A stretch of DNA of 64,000 nucleotides from Cryptomeria japonica. Lineage: Eukaryota > Streptophyta > Pinopsida > Cupressales > Cupressaceae. Location: the NCBI RefSeq assembly GCF_030272615.1, contig NC_081412.1, positions 546,228,202 to 546,292,201 of the forward strand. The letters are read 5' to 3'. The notes under the pieces are model-generated. The model was not told the origin of the DNA. It ran no database searches and saw only the letters and a list, made by a program, of their open reading frames with translations. The translations under genes and the position numbers were made by a program. Positions 34,002 through 46,919 of the stretch are shown piece after piece. Within the stretch, counting starts at the first letter, position 1. Each line of letters starts with the position of its first letter.

Positions 34002-37000
34002 GATCCATGAAATGAGGGCAGTCCCATCCACATATCACCAATGCATTAAGTTTCCTCATAATGGAGTGGAAGTAATAGTTAACGACGATCCTAATCCATT
34101 CATATATTGCAATAACCTGAAGTCAAAGACTGAGACCATTATTCCTAGTAATCAAGAAGCTCTTCCTTCGTCGGTGTACATTGATCCTGAGTCATTAAAA
34201 CCTTCGACATCCAAACAAGGTGAGCTTAAAGGCAAGTTTCAAGACAAAGGCATGGGGGAATATACTTTCAATCAGACCATGTACTTAAGACAAGTCATGA
34301 GTTCCCCAAAAGAATATGGAAGACCACATCCCAACAAGCAAATCTCCATCATGAAACTCAAATGGGATCCCACTACCTTTCAAAGATGGGGTGAACTAGA
34401 AGAGGAAGATTTATACCAAATGCTTTTCAGGGACAATGAAGAGGAAACACAAGACCACATCAATCTTCCATGTGAGAAATACGGCAAAGGCTTCAAAATT
34501 CTACAAAAATTCGGGTATGATGGAAAAAGCCCTCTGGGGTTACGAAAGGAAGGCATCATTGAACCTTTACAACCTGAATTGACTTTCAAGAAGGAACGCT
34601 CGAAAGGACTTGGTTTCTTAACTTCCAAGGTCCACACTCAAAGGATAGGAGAAGCCTTACAAATCAAAGCTACCAAAATTCAACAAGAGAATCGCTATTC
34701 CACAGATTCCAATGAATGGGAATGGGGTTCCGACAAGTCTTCCAGTGACTACGAGCTCACCGAGACATTCAGAGAGCCAGGTGAACCCACAGAAGAGGAG
34801 GAGTTTTATAACAAATTCAAAGTTGGTCAAGAAACAATCTATTAGGAGTCTACACAGTCCTTGTCTCAAGGTTCTAGGTTGAAATCACATAGGATGAGAA
34901 CACCTGTTCCAGAACGCGCTACTAGTGACGATAATTTGGATTCGCTCGTGATCGAGACTGATGAGGAGAGTGCCATCGATGACCTCGATAATTACCTTGA
35001 CATACCCGAATATAACCACATCTTCACTCTTAGCCCCGCTAACTTCGAGGGCATTAACGACCTTCCCCTTGTTCACCACCAACTCATTGACTGGGATCAT
35101 GAAGGACCTGCACAGTTGGATACATTCCAAAACGATGAAGCTTTTATTGACTATTTAGGCATACGAGATGATCTTCCCCTTGGAGACCATAAAGCAGGAT
35201 ACACCATAGAACTCAATAGCGTGGCATATTTTGGTGAGGGTGTCAGACCTTCCAGTCGCAAAAATGTGAAAATAAGAGCAAATCAAGGGTCTTATGGTGA
35301 AAACCACATTGTGGCGCTATTTGACCCCAAAAAAGTAAAAAGAAAGGACGTATCTGAGGTTGAAAACCTCTCTGAGGTGCCCGAAGATGGAAGGCTCGAC
35401 ATTCTCCCAGCATCATATGAAAAAAGTCATCCATGTTGGCAGAGGAGATTATCAAAACAAACATTGGTACAGAAAAAGTTCCACACAACATATTCCTAGC
35501 TCAATCACTAATAGAGTCCGAAAGGTCAAAATTCATAAGTTTCTTCAAAGAACGACAAATCAACTTCGCCTGGTCATACGCTGATATGCCTGGATTGGAT
35601 CTGGATTTGGTAATGCATCATCTGACAGTCAAACCAGGGGCAAAACCAGTGAAACAGAAATTAAGAAAAATGCATCCACAAGTGGCATTACTAGTCAAAG
35701 CAGAACTTGAGAAGTTATTGGATGTCGGATTCATACACCCAATTGATTATCCCGAATGGATCTCCAACTTGGTACCTGTCAGTAAACCAGATTGCAACAT
35801 CAGAATATGTACAGATTTCAGAGACATCAACAAAGCTTGTCCAAAGGATGACTTCCCATTACCAAATATTGACTTGATTGTTGATCTCACAGCAGGTCAT
35901 GAAATGCTATCATTAATGGATGGATTCTCTGGCTATAATCAGATAAGGATCGCACCCGAGGATCAACACAAAACATCATTTACTTGTCCATGGGGAACTT
36001 TCTGCTGGAATGTCATGCCTTTCGGGCTAAAGAATGCAGGTGCTACATATCAAAGAGCCATGACTACTATCTTTCATGATCTCATGCATGTAACAGTGGA
36101 AGATTATGTTGAAGACCTTTTGGTGAAATCAATAGACAGAAATACACATTTAGACATACTTTCAGTTGCCTTTGATCGGTTGGAAAAATACAAAGTAAGA
36201 TTAAACCCTAAGAAATGTGTCTTTGGAGTAACCTCTGGGAAGCTCCTAGGATTCATTGTATCCAAAAGAGGAATTGAAGCAGATCCAGCAAAAGTCAAAG
36301 CTATTTTGGAAATGCAACCACCAAGAAATATCAGTCAACTTCGATCCTTACAAGGCAGACTCTAGTCCATTCGCAGATTCATAGCACAATTGGCAGATAA
36401 GTGTAATCCTTTTCAACACTTGCTACATAAAAACATCAAATTTAAATGGGATGACAACTGTCAACAGGCTTTCCAGATGCTCAAAGATTATCTTCTAAAT
36501 CTGCCAATTCTGATGCCACCAGTTCTAGATCAACCACTGTTATTATATATTTCAGCTACTCCAACAGCATTGGGGGCACTCTTAGCGCAACAAATTGCTG
36601 AAGGCAAGGAAAAAACAGTATATTATATCAGTCGCACATTGGTGGGATATGAGCTAAACTACACACCAATTGAGCGTGCATGCCTCGCTGTGGTCTTTGC
36701 TTCACAGAAATTACGACATTACATGCTTACTCATAAGACAAAGTTAGTTGCAAGGATAGACCCATTGAAATACCTTCTCAATAAGGCAACACTTCCTGGG
36801 CGACTGGCCAAATGGGTAATGATACTGAGTGAATTCGACATTGAGTATGTGGACAGAAAAGAAATAAAAGGACAAGCCATCGCAAATCAATTAGCAGATG
36901 CTCCCATGATAGATGATGTTCCTCTAAGTTCAGAATTTCCAGATGAATCCATTTTGACAATGTCACATGCAAAGCCATGGAAACTATACTTTGATGGCTC

Positions 37001-38726
37001 ATATACACAGCATGGGGCAGGAGCTGGCATCCTCTTTATAACTCCTCAAGGAGATTCTATACCAAAATCATACCGCTTATCATTTCCTTGCACTAACAAT
37101 ATAGAAGAATATGAGGCATTAACAACAGGATTACGAATTGTAGTTCAATGGAAGATCCAGGAACTTCGTGTTTTTGGAGACTCCCAACTTGTTATCCGTC
37201 AAGCAACTGATGATTACCAAAAAAAAGATGAGAAGCTAATACCTTATAAACAAATGGTGGATGGTCTGAAAAAACACTTCATAAAAATAGACTTTGAGCA
37301 GATACCAAGAGAGTAGAATCGTGCCATAGATGCCATGGCTACAATTGCTTCACTGATCGATCTGCCTCCAAACGAGACCCGCTATGAGTTCTTGGTGGAT
37401 AACCTTTTGGTCCCTTCATATGAGATCATGCCTACTGAGACGTTATGCGTTGTCAGTCCCGAATCCCAGTTATATGGTTCCATTTTCACATACTTACGTG
37501 ACAATACTTTACCTCCTGATCTATCAAATAACCAACATCGCACTTTCATTCGCCGATCCTCTTGATATGTCATTTTAGCTGATATCCTATACCGACGAGG
37601 TCTAGATGGCACTCTTCATAGATGTTTAGAAAGCGATGAAACTCAGATTGCGTTACGGGAAGTGCATGAAGGGATATGTGGTCCACATGCTAGTGGTCCT
37701 ACCTTGGCCAAGAAACTCATCAGGACTGGATATTATTGGCCCAATATGGAGAAAGACTCATACCAGTTTGTCAAGAAATGTAAGCAGTGTCAAATTCATG
37801 GAGATCTCATACATGCGCCAGCACAAGAACTTCAACCGCTTGCATCTCCTTGGCCCTTTTGTCAATGGGGACTCAATCTCATAGGCAAGATTCACCCTCC
37901 TTCTTCCAATGGTCATAAATTCATTATCACTGCCACAGAGTATTTTACAAAATGGATTGAAGCCGTGCCTCTCACACAAGTTACTGGAAAACAAATTGCT
38001 ACATTCATCCTCAACTATATCATTTGCCGATACGGTATTCCTGTTTCCATTATCACTGATAACGGGCATCCCTTCAAAAATCAGGATGTTTGTGAACTCT
38101 GTGACTGCTTCCATATCGCCCACCGTTTCTCCACACCATATTACCCCCAAGGCAATGGCCAAGCTGAGGCGTCTAACAAAACAATCCTTAAAATCCTAAA
38201 GAAGACAGTCGACGATGCTGGCCGTAATTGGCATATTCAACTTAATCCTACACTTTGGGCCTACCGCACAAGTGTCCGTACACCCACAGGAGCTACACCC
38301 TATTCACTAGTCTATGGTTCTGAAGCCATCTTGCCTATTGAGGTCGAGCTACCCTCTTTATGGGTCTCTTTGCAAAACATTATCAGTGATGAAGACTATA
38401 GGGTCTCTCGCTTACAAGAACTGGAACTACTGGATGAACGAAGACAAATTGCTTTTAGTGATCTCAAAGCTTACCAACAACGAATGAGTCGCAGCTACAA
38501 TCACAAGGTCAAGCCTTGCACATTTGAGGTGGGTGACTTGGTTCTCAAAGAAAATCCTAAAAATCAACAAGACAGAGAGAAGAAGGGCAAGTTCGAACCA
38601 AACTGGCTTGGTCCCTACATCATTACAGCAGCATATGGATCTGGTGCATATCAGCTCTCAACTACAGAAGGTGAACTTTTGGAGGATCCTATCAATAGCA
38701 TGCACCTTCGCAGGTTCTACACATAA
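34002..38726 (+). pseudogene. Pol region of retroelement A (RT, dual RNase H, integrase)
   Basis: Domains in order: end of the protease region (about 34002-34070); a G-patch-like motif (YGKGFKILQKFGYDGKSPLG, about 34480-34560); RT (about 35690-36320; ICTDFRDINKACPKDDFPLP, MDGFSGYNQI, MPFGLKNAGATYQRA); RNase H joined to RT (about 36480-36880); a second, archaeal-type RNase H (about 36975-37310; LYFDGSYTQHGAGAGI, GDSQLVIRQ); and integrase with its zinc domain and catalytic core (about 37660-38330; YYWPNMEKD, ITDNGHPFKN) and a C-terminal GDLVLKENPKN region. The two RNase H domains mark the Tat lineage. The region is broken at several places. Confidence 0.85.
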
Positions 38727-40440
38727 GCTCTTCAGAGTATCCTAATTCGAAAAATACAAAAAAAAAATCAAAAAAAATTTCAAAAATACAAAAAAAAAAT
38801 TATAAAGCAAAAAATCGTTACTTGGTAAAAACCTGGCAAACAGGCGCCTTGTGACACAAAAAATCAAAAAAAGTAAAGAGAAATAATTTCGTCCAACGGT
38901 GAAAACCACTTTGGTGGCGCCTTGGGCAAGTACCATGGTGAAAACTGGGTCACCAGCGCCATGTGTAGGGACATTGCTCCTCCCTCCTTCAGGATTCTCT
39001 TTCATCATTTCACTTTGCACACACTCACAACCTCTTCGTTCATAATAAACTTACCCATTCCCATCATGGCTTGTTATTGATCTACCCAAGATTGGTTCGC
39101 CATTCATAATAAACATTCCTTTTCATCCCTTTCCATCCATAATAAATCAGATCCTATCTGTGGTTAAGGCAAATCCTACGTCTAGTGATGGGTGTGGAAC
39201 TGAGAACATCACATGTTTTTGAGTACAGTTTCTTCCAGCTTTCTTCAATCTATCCGCGCACAATCCGCAATAAAGCAACATTTGCATCATAGATCCGCAA
39301 TAAAGTTTCATCTTCTCCGCAATAAAGTATCAGTTTCATGGATTCAGTCAGTTTCAGATGAGACACAGCAACAACAATGGGCTTCAACAAATCAAATCTT
39401 TCAATAGACTTAGACAACATATGGTTTAGTGCTATCTATCCATTTTGTGAAAGTAAACATTGTGACCACAATCAAATAAGACTTATACAAGTGATAAGAG
39501 ACACTAAACTTGAGGACTACAGTGGATGTTGGTGTCGAGTCTTGGTTTTCTTTTGATGTTATCTTTTGGTGACATGTCTTTTAGCTTTTCCAGGATGTCT
39601 CTGACTAGAGATTCTATCTCCAGGATGTCTTTGACTAGAAAGGCGAGGATGGGGTATCGTCACCTATTTGTATTTGCTATCTGTAGATTGTATCTTAGTA
39701 ATGCTATGACTTGTCCAAGGATATGAGGACATTGTGAGTCTAGTGTGAACTGGGGCATTCTTTGTTTGTGACTGTCTTATCTCCATGCAAACAGGTACAA
39801 TGACTTTCTGGGTCAAACATATGCCTCGATTGTCATAACCTACTTGCCATAATAAAAGCTCAATGATGATAACGCACAAGAAGCTCTTTCACTTTCATAT
39901 CTTCTGTCTTCCATCCCCCTTTCTTGATTGACTTCCATCATCCTTCTCGAGTCCGTGTAGCCTACTATCACATGACTGAGTATAATGACATGCCAAAAAA
40001 CATTTGCATTTCATGTAGTTGCACCTGCATTACCACATATAAGCATTTCATACATACATATAGATATCACAAATGCATCACATCCTGCACACAACACATA
40101 TTAGCACATTTTACATTTTCATCATGTAAATAATTATTTGCATTATCATATTCATTTGCATTACATACATTCACATTTGCATCATGCATACACATATAAA
40201 ACATAAAAGAACAAAAATATTGCATTGCATCATATACATATTTGCATCCATATCATAAGCATCACATAAGAACATCTCATCACATAGGTACACATGCATA
40301 TGGCTGCCGCAAAGATGAATCATCTCATATATATAATCAAAAGTGTCATGATACAATGATGTCAAAATCATATGGCTACAAAAGCACCCACAGGTGTCTA
40401 CAATACAAAATGGTACAATACTGATACAAAGGGAGCCCTC
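38727..40440 (+). other. Non-coding 3' region of retroelement A
   Basis: Poly-A-rich sequence (38750-38880), a GGTGGCGCCTTGGGCAAG stretch of the same style as the GC modules in B and C, three CCGCAATAAAG repeats (39260-39325), and CAT-rich TTTGCATCA/ACATA repeats (39990-40270). No gene is supported on either strand. Confidence 0.55.
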
Positions 40441-42399
40441 TAAGGCTATGATGAACTCCCTCCCTCGGAGCCGCCTGGCCTCGGTGGGATCTGAGCCCCT
40501 GAAGGACCCGCCCCAGGATCATCCTGCCTGTCCCCTCTATCTGGTGGTGGTGGAGGACCCATGACCCCACCACTCGATGCCTGTCTCCTCTGGCTCCCCC
40601 CCATAGCTATCGCTGTACGCGACGGTCTATGGAAGATCCTCGCCTGCTGATCTGCTAGTACTGCACCATAGTAGAGGTCCCTCCAGTAGGCTATCTCCTC
40701 TCCTGCCCGCAGGACATAGGCATATCCGGCCCCTGTGTCCTCTGCTGCCTGCCTCCCAGCCCTCAGTGCTGTCTCAGCCTCTGTGTATTGCTGGATCGCC
40801 TGATCTCACTCTCGCTCAGTATCCCTGAGCCTGGTCTTGAGCCGATCCCTCTCCCTCTCCAGATCCTGAATCTCATCTGCCTGGCCCTGGCAGATCTCCC
40901 TCAGATCCAGTAGCTCAACCTCCACTGGGTCAACCCCTTCTGCCTCTGCCCCTGCCTGTGGCTCATCCTCAGTGGGTGCCTGCCCCTGTGCCTGTACAGG
41001 TACCTGTACTGGTACCTGTCTCTATCCCTGTCCCTGTATCTGCACCTGCCTGGGACCTGTGCTGCTGCCACCTGTAAAAGCAATCCACCGCGACCCCTCA
41101 CCACCCGAGCTTGCCTCTCCTCTCCACCCTCCCTTCGAGGTGCAACTCGCCTCTCTCCAACTACTCCTCTCCTCCTCCGTCGGCCTCTGCCCCTATCGCC
41201 TCCACCATTATCATCATCTCCCCCACCATCTCCCTCCAGTACCTCTCCAGGATCTGTCAACCATGGGAATGGATGCTCTGCCCAATACGCTGTATACTCT
41301 GCATCCATCCCGGTGTCCTCAATCTCAGGCCACATGTCCCAAGGAAGAGGTATCATCTCCACCAGCTGAGTCACTGCCTGATCATACGACAGTAGCGGCC
41401 CAAACTGTGCCTGATCTCTGACGGTGCAGGCATACATGCCTGATCCCCGGGGCATCCTTTGAATCTGGCCAAACTGTCGGCCAATCCTGTCTACCAGCTG
41501 CCTCTCCAGCACATAGGGCGTCTGCCCAATCAGATACCTGCTCTGGAAGGTGTATGGTAGCTCAACCGCGTCATCCTCCCACTGCTCGCAACCCAGATAA
41601 GGTCGCCATATAACCTCATCAATGTCATCAATCACTCGTCGCCAGTACTCTAGCCTGCCAATCCGTGGTTGCGAGGTGATCATATCATATAAATACATGA
41701 AGCTGCGTCCATGACCCTTGCCTCTGAAGTGTATCGGCCTCGTCACTGGCAGATGCTCATAAGCCCACACCTACAGCAATGTAACTCCGCAGCCCAATCC
41801 CACTGATCCATGATAAACAAACTGATGCAGCTCGTAATACAAGTGTGCCAGCACACATGGTCCCCAGGCATATCTGGTATGTTGTGTCATCAGCGTCTCC
41901 AGTGCTCCCCCCCAGCCCACAGCCAAACCCCGTGTCGCCCTATCTGGACACAGGAACCCACTGATAGCTCCTCCGATCACTGCTGGAAATGCTAACCCTG
42001 TGGCTGTCATGGTATCCCAAGCCACGTGTCCTGCCCTCATCTCCAATCCAGGGTCCTGAAATACCCATCTCAATGCCTCTCTGTCACCATCTTGATCGTA
42101 TGGGATCAGCTCCCCATCGATCGGCACCCGCAGAATCCTGTATACATCCTCCAGGGTGACTGTCATCTCACCCATAGGCAAATGGAATGTGCACGTCTCA
42201 GAGTGCCATCTCTCAGCTAGCGCAGTCAGCAAACCCATGTTTGCCCGAAACTCAGGCACATACAATATATGTCTCAAACCCATCTCCTTGATGGCAGCTC
42301 TATCCTAAAACGACAACTCAGGTCGCAACCTCTGTGTCGACGGGAATATCTCCTGTGACTCTAGCATAGGCAAATACTCCTGCAGTCAAGAAAATCAAT

Positions 42400-42745
42400 C
42401 ATGTCAGTCATAGTGGCATTCACTGTTTATCACAAAATGCTATCTAAATGCATATGGCTATCTACCCTAGTGACACTCACTGTTCATCACAAAGTGTTGC
42501 TATTTATCCTAGTGGTACTCCCTGTTCATCACAAAGTACTACGTGTGTGACACTCCCTGTTCATCACAAAGTGTTACTCACATTTGCACTCCTTGTTCAT
42601 CACAAAGTGCTGCTCATATTTTAGTACTCCCTATTCATCACAAAGTGCTGCTCATATTTTAGTACTCCCTATTCATCACAAAGTACTTTATCTTGGTACT
42701 CACTGTTCATCACAAAGTGCCTTGATCTATCCTAGTCTTCCTAGA
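42400..42745 (-). repeat. CTGTTCATCACAAAGTGCT tandem repeat in the PMD intron
   Basis: About eight to nine copies of ACTCCCTGTTCATCACAAAG + TGCTGCTCATATTTTAGT, with spacing of 30-55 bp, lie between the first and second exons of the antisense PMD fossil. The exact role is unknown. Confidence 0.8.
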
Positions 42746-42844
42746 GGACCTTCTTGAGTGTATCCTCTCAGCAACTTATCCAATCGACAGCGTATGTTCA
42801 TCACAGAACTGCCAATTTGACCTAGAAGATGCAAATTCATACTT

Positions 42845-43110
42845 TTCAAACGCAAACGCGCTTACATGACACAAACACTTTCAAATACTGCACAGACGCG
42901 CCTTTTTGACACAGACGCGCCTGCCGGACACAGACATGCCTATGCTCTGCATACACGCGCCTAGTTGACACAGACGTGCCTTCTTGGCACAAACGCGCCT
43001 GAACAGCACAGACGTGGCCGCATTTGACACAGACACGGGTCTAGACATAGACGCGCTTGGCACAAACACAGACGTGCCTAGCCGACATAAACGCGCCTGG
43101 ATGTTTTTTG
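42845..43110 (-). repeat. GCGTCTGTGT repeat array 3 (PMD intron of A)
   Basis: About twelve copies of CACAGACGCGCCT on +, which is GCGTCTGTG on the minus strand, at roughly 20-22 bp spacing. They are inverted relative to arrays 1 and 2. In each case the array reads GCGTCTGTG in the sense of the transcript it lies in: the gag leader on + and the PMD gene on -. Confidence 0.8.
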
Positions 43111-43605
43111 ACACTTTTTGGACCCTAGTCTAAGCGCATTTATTGCCCTATTCACCATGCATTAATGACAAAATTAAATGCGTCAAAGTACGAGGAGGTT
43201 TGGTGGTACTTACCGGCTCTCCTGCCTCTGCTGGCCTCTGGAATCGGCGAACGCGGTCGAATCTATGAACGAAAGCCATCGCTGCTGACTGCTACTGCTC
43301 TATTTTCGCTCTACACTCTGCTCTCGTGGATGTGTGGATGACAATGAGGATGTCTTTCTCATGGTCTATCTTATAGACTACCCTAGTCCTCGCCCTTGTT
43401 TCCCGAGTCAATCTTCTTTATCCAGTGACTTTGTCACTTTACCCGGTCAGTCTATTCTATCCCGTCATTCTTATCGAGAGATTGTCTGCAATCTTTCCAG
43501 ACATTTTCACCCAATCTCTTGAGGGGGCATATAATTCCCATCTTGGGGCAACTCTGTATCAGTTCATCTTATCTTCTTTGAAACAACGCGACAAGCCGCA
43601 TTGTC

Positions 43606-43621
43606 TCAAAGAGGGGCAAAA
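43606..43621 (+). promoter_or_regulatory. Polypurine tract of retroelement A
   Basis: CAAAGAGGGGCAAAA directly precedes the 3' LTR, as required for plus-strand priming. Confidence 0.75.
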
Positions 43622-44375
43622 TGTAGACACCCAAAATTGTCATGTCTAATTAAATTATTTAATTATCTAAGCCTAATTCTTCTATTAATTAAATAAATCT
43701 TTATTTATTTAATTAATTCATTTATCCTCTTCTAACCTTATTTCTCATTTAAATAAATACATTTATTTATTTAAATTATTCTTTTCCTAAATTAAATAAA
43801 TATCTTATTTATTTAATTATCCCACTTCTTCTATTAATTAAATAAATCTTTATTTATTTAATTAATTCATTAACATTTTCTACCCATGACACATGTCATT
43901 CATCTCTTAATTCATACACTACCTACCCCTTTCATTATTTTATTATTTCTTGTACCTACCCTCTAATCATAGCCAACCTCCTTTTACACCTCTCAATCTT
44001 ATCCCTCCATTTCATATTGTGTCTTCTATATAAGGAGATGCTTCCTTCATTATCAAACCCTAATGAATCATCTTAATGACTTGACTACACTACGATCCTA
44101 CTTGCAACCACATTCCGTTCTTTGTTGAGCTCTTGTGCATATAAAATCTGAGAGCAAATATATCAAGCAAGATCAATGGAGATAGGAAGAATGGAGATCC
44201 AAACCCTATTGGACATGTGATGGTATAATCTTTGTGATTTCGTTTGATTTGCATTGTCTTAGGTAATCTTCATATGTTATGGTGGATCTTTGTTGTTGTT
44301 AGGCTAGGGTTTTGTGGTTGAATCTATTTAGCCTTTCAATATTGTTATTATTGTTATCCATTTTCACCATATACA
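43622..44375 (+). repeat. 3' LTR of retroelement A (754 bp)
   Basis: Begins TGTAGACACCC and ends ATATACA, followed by AATGT. It has fewer copies of the AATTAAATAAAT repeat block than the 5' LTR. Over about 545 clean bases it differs from the 5' LTR at four positions by eye. Confidence 0.92.
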
Positions 44376-44380
44376 AATGT

Positions 44381-46081
44381 ATTCGTATTTAAGCTTAACT
44401 CTTTCAAAACATTTTAAATAAAGTGATTATAAGAGTAAATCTAATCATTTAAATTAAGAGAATTAAAATCATTTGAATCTTTTATATTTCTAATATTTAT
44501 ATAAATTAATCTATTTATTTTACATATATTTATAAGAGAAAATATATGATATTTCCATTTTCTATATGATAGTGTAAAAATATTCTCTTAATGTAGAAAT
44601 TTGGCAAAAAGAATTTTTCACTATTTTTGTTATAAACATTTCTATAATATGTAAAAATTATTCAAAAGGTATCGTTTTGAGGTACTAATTTCACTTATAT
44701 TGCAAGCCTTATAAAAAAATAGGTTATAAATTGTATTCATATTTTATTATCTTCAAATAAATAATAATACTTTTTTTTATTTTATATTTTACTTGAGAGT
44801 GTTTTTTGTAAATTGCTCAGAAACTAAACCACAATTTACAAATAGTAAAATGTTGTATGAAATTTACAAATTTTTAATGATTTCAAAACATTCACACTAT
44901 TGGCTTATAAAGATATTATTTTCTTGTAAAATTAACTATGGATTCTTATGAGAAAGTAACTTCCAAAAAACTAATAATTAATCAATTTACTACTAATAAT
45001 ATAAACTAACATTTATTTATTATTTCCTAATTATCAACTAATCTAACTATGATCTATCAATAATTCCAACACCCCCTTGGACACAACAACCCAACTAAAA
45101 ACTTGATGAAGCACCTCCACCAAATCTCTTTGCTCACCTAAGACACACCAAACTAAACCCATCAATAGATATCCTAACTATCAAACATGTAAGACATTTA
45201 TACCAAATGAGAGAATATTATCCATGCACAATGAGTGAATAAATCTCCACTAAGAGTTCATCACTTCTTCAAGTGTGTCAAGATCCATCATCTATGTCTG
45301 CATATGAAAGAACAACCTCTAGAAAGAGTCCACTTTCCTCCTAGAGTTTCATATCCATCTTTCAATGCTATGAAAACCAAATTCCCTCCTTGGTGTATAA
45401 AAGAAGTGAAACCAATATAGATACACTAAGCCCACCCTATTTCAAAGATTACAGTATCCACAAGTTCTCTCAACAAATGTCAATCCCTCTTTAGTCCATA
45501 AAGGGATACAAAATGAAACTAGGCTCCCCATACAAAGTATCATATCTAAGTGTGAAGCTAACTTAAGCGGATTAAAATCCTCAAATCTTTGATGCCTCCA
45601 ACCTCCAATGTATCATCTTTATGCTCTATCTATTAAATGCAACATGTGACCTTTGAGAACATTGAAACCCATGGTACACGACATCCCTAAAGTAGGCTAA
45701 TTTCCTTGTAGAGACCAAGTACTCCTAAAATAACAAACTTTGGGAATCCATCAAATAATCCTCTATCAAAGTCGAGTTGAGTTTGCGCAATAACTTTTAC
45801 AACCTCAAAGGGACAAATAGCATCATTAGTAATAAATTCTATTTATGCAAAAACCTACCAATTAGACCAAGATATTGTACAAGATAGAACACTCCAGCCC
45901 TATAATTATGTATGGGTAGTAATTTTTAAAAAACTCATAAAATCTAAACTTGTAGGCACCTTAAGTAAGACATCCCAAGAAAGTTGGAACCCAACCCCTA
46001 AACAAACCCATTGCTCCTTCTTCTTTAAAAAAAATACTAAATTTGGAGATAATGTTTATATACTTGAAAAGTTTGATCTAC
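44381..46081 (-). mobile_element. Possible copia-like LTR retroelement remnant
   Basis: On the minus strand, a polypurine-like GTCCAAGGGGG (near 45075) is followed by TGTTGGAATTATTGATAG, the common start style of plant copia LTRs, and about 430-700 bp of AT-rich LTR-like sequence towards 44400. Blocks of this (about 44640-44740 and 44817-45060) recur at 61556-61870 but in changed order. The upstream part (45080-46081) has no readable domain. The fossil is badly worn and the family call is tentative. Confidence 0.35.
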
Positions 46082-46919
46082 ATATGGGTGAGTGCACCAA
46101 GATGGTGAACAAAGAGGGGGGTATAAGTGGCCACTTTTTTTTTTTTTTTTTTTTTTTCTGAAAATAGGTAAACCTGAACTTCAAAGAGATATTTGAACAT
46201 CATGCACTAAAACCTAGGAGTTGAGAAAATAATAAGAATTTTAGTGCTCTGAATCTAGTTTCTAAACTACTAAAGATTTTTAAAATTGCATAAGATTAAG
46301 AGGGTCAAACCTCTTGCGCACGAAAAACTATTCCTAATTTTTTCAGAAAAAACATAACATAGTTGTTTTCGTGCACTGCATGAAATATATAGTTAGATTT
46401 AGTATTTTGCAAAACCCTTTGGTAGGATGATAGGTAAGAGTGAGATCTAGAAGTTGTGTATTTTTTTTGTAATTTTCCATTGAGTATTTTTTTTTAATGA
46501 TTTTTTGAAGTGACTGCATCCTGAAAATTTCGTACCTATTTGTGCGCTAGGCATAACTTGCATCAATAGAATCAAATTTAAAAGTGTATAGAATCTAGTG
46601 TAGAACAATAATATGTAATTTATTTTGAATTTGGCCAAGTACCAAAATTTATTATAAAAAATGGTAGACATATGTCTGTGGGGACTATCAAGGCACTGGT
46701 AAAGAAAATTAAAGTTTAGTATGCTAATGTTGTCCAAAAATAGAAAAATTTATATTGTCGGAAAACTGAGAAGACATGTGAGATTATGGTGGTAATTTTA
46801 GAGATACCCACTTGATCATTTGTAAACTTGATGACGACGAAGTCGAGAAATCATGACGGAAGATAAAAAAATGTGTAAAGGGACAAAAATGAGGGGAAAA
46901 TGGGCTTGCAAGCCTTAGG

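Larger units (their letters stand above)
40440..43290 (-). pseudogene. Antisense plant mobile domain (PMD) gene fossil carried by A
   Basis: On the minus strand, opposite to pol, a short first exon (MAFVHRFDRVRRFQRP, near 43280) has a donor GTAAGT. An intron rich in repeats follows, then a PMD exon (about 42380-41000) with the hallmark FHLPMGEMTVTLEDVYRIL, then a coiled-coil, Pro/Gly-rich tail down to about 40440. The domain is that of the plant MAIN/MAIL (aminotransferase-like) family, nuclear proteins linked to gene silencing and genome maintenance. Such domains are known to travel in plant transposons, and Tat elements are known for antisense frames in this position. The copy is broken, with a few breaks. 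Confidence 0.75.
20212..44375 (+). mobile_element. Retroelement A: Tat/Ogre-like Ty3/gypsy LTR retrotransposon
   Basis: Both ends are LTRs starting TGTAGACACCCAAAATTGTC and ending CACCATATACA, flanked by the 5-bp duplication AATGT (20207-20211 and 44376-44380). It is about 16.4 kb once retroelement B, nested at 26279-34001, is excluded. Parts in order: 5' LTR, primer-binding site, 2.3-kb leader, gag, protease, [B], G-patch-like region, RT, RNase H, a second archaeal-type RNase H, integrase, a 4.9-kb 3' region with an antisense PMD gene fossil, polypurine tract, and 3' LTR. The dual RNase H and antisense 3' gene point to the Tat lineage. The coding region is broken, with roughly five breaks besides the nested insertion. 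LTR divergence is low (about 0.7% over the part that aligns cleanly), suggesting a young insertion, but see the findings. Confidence 0.9.
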
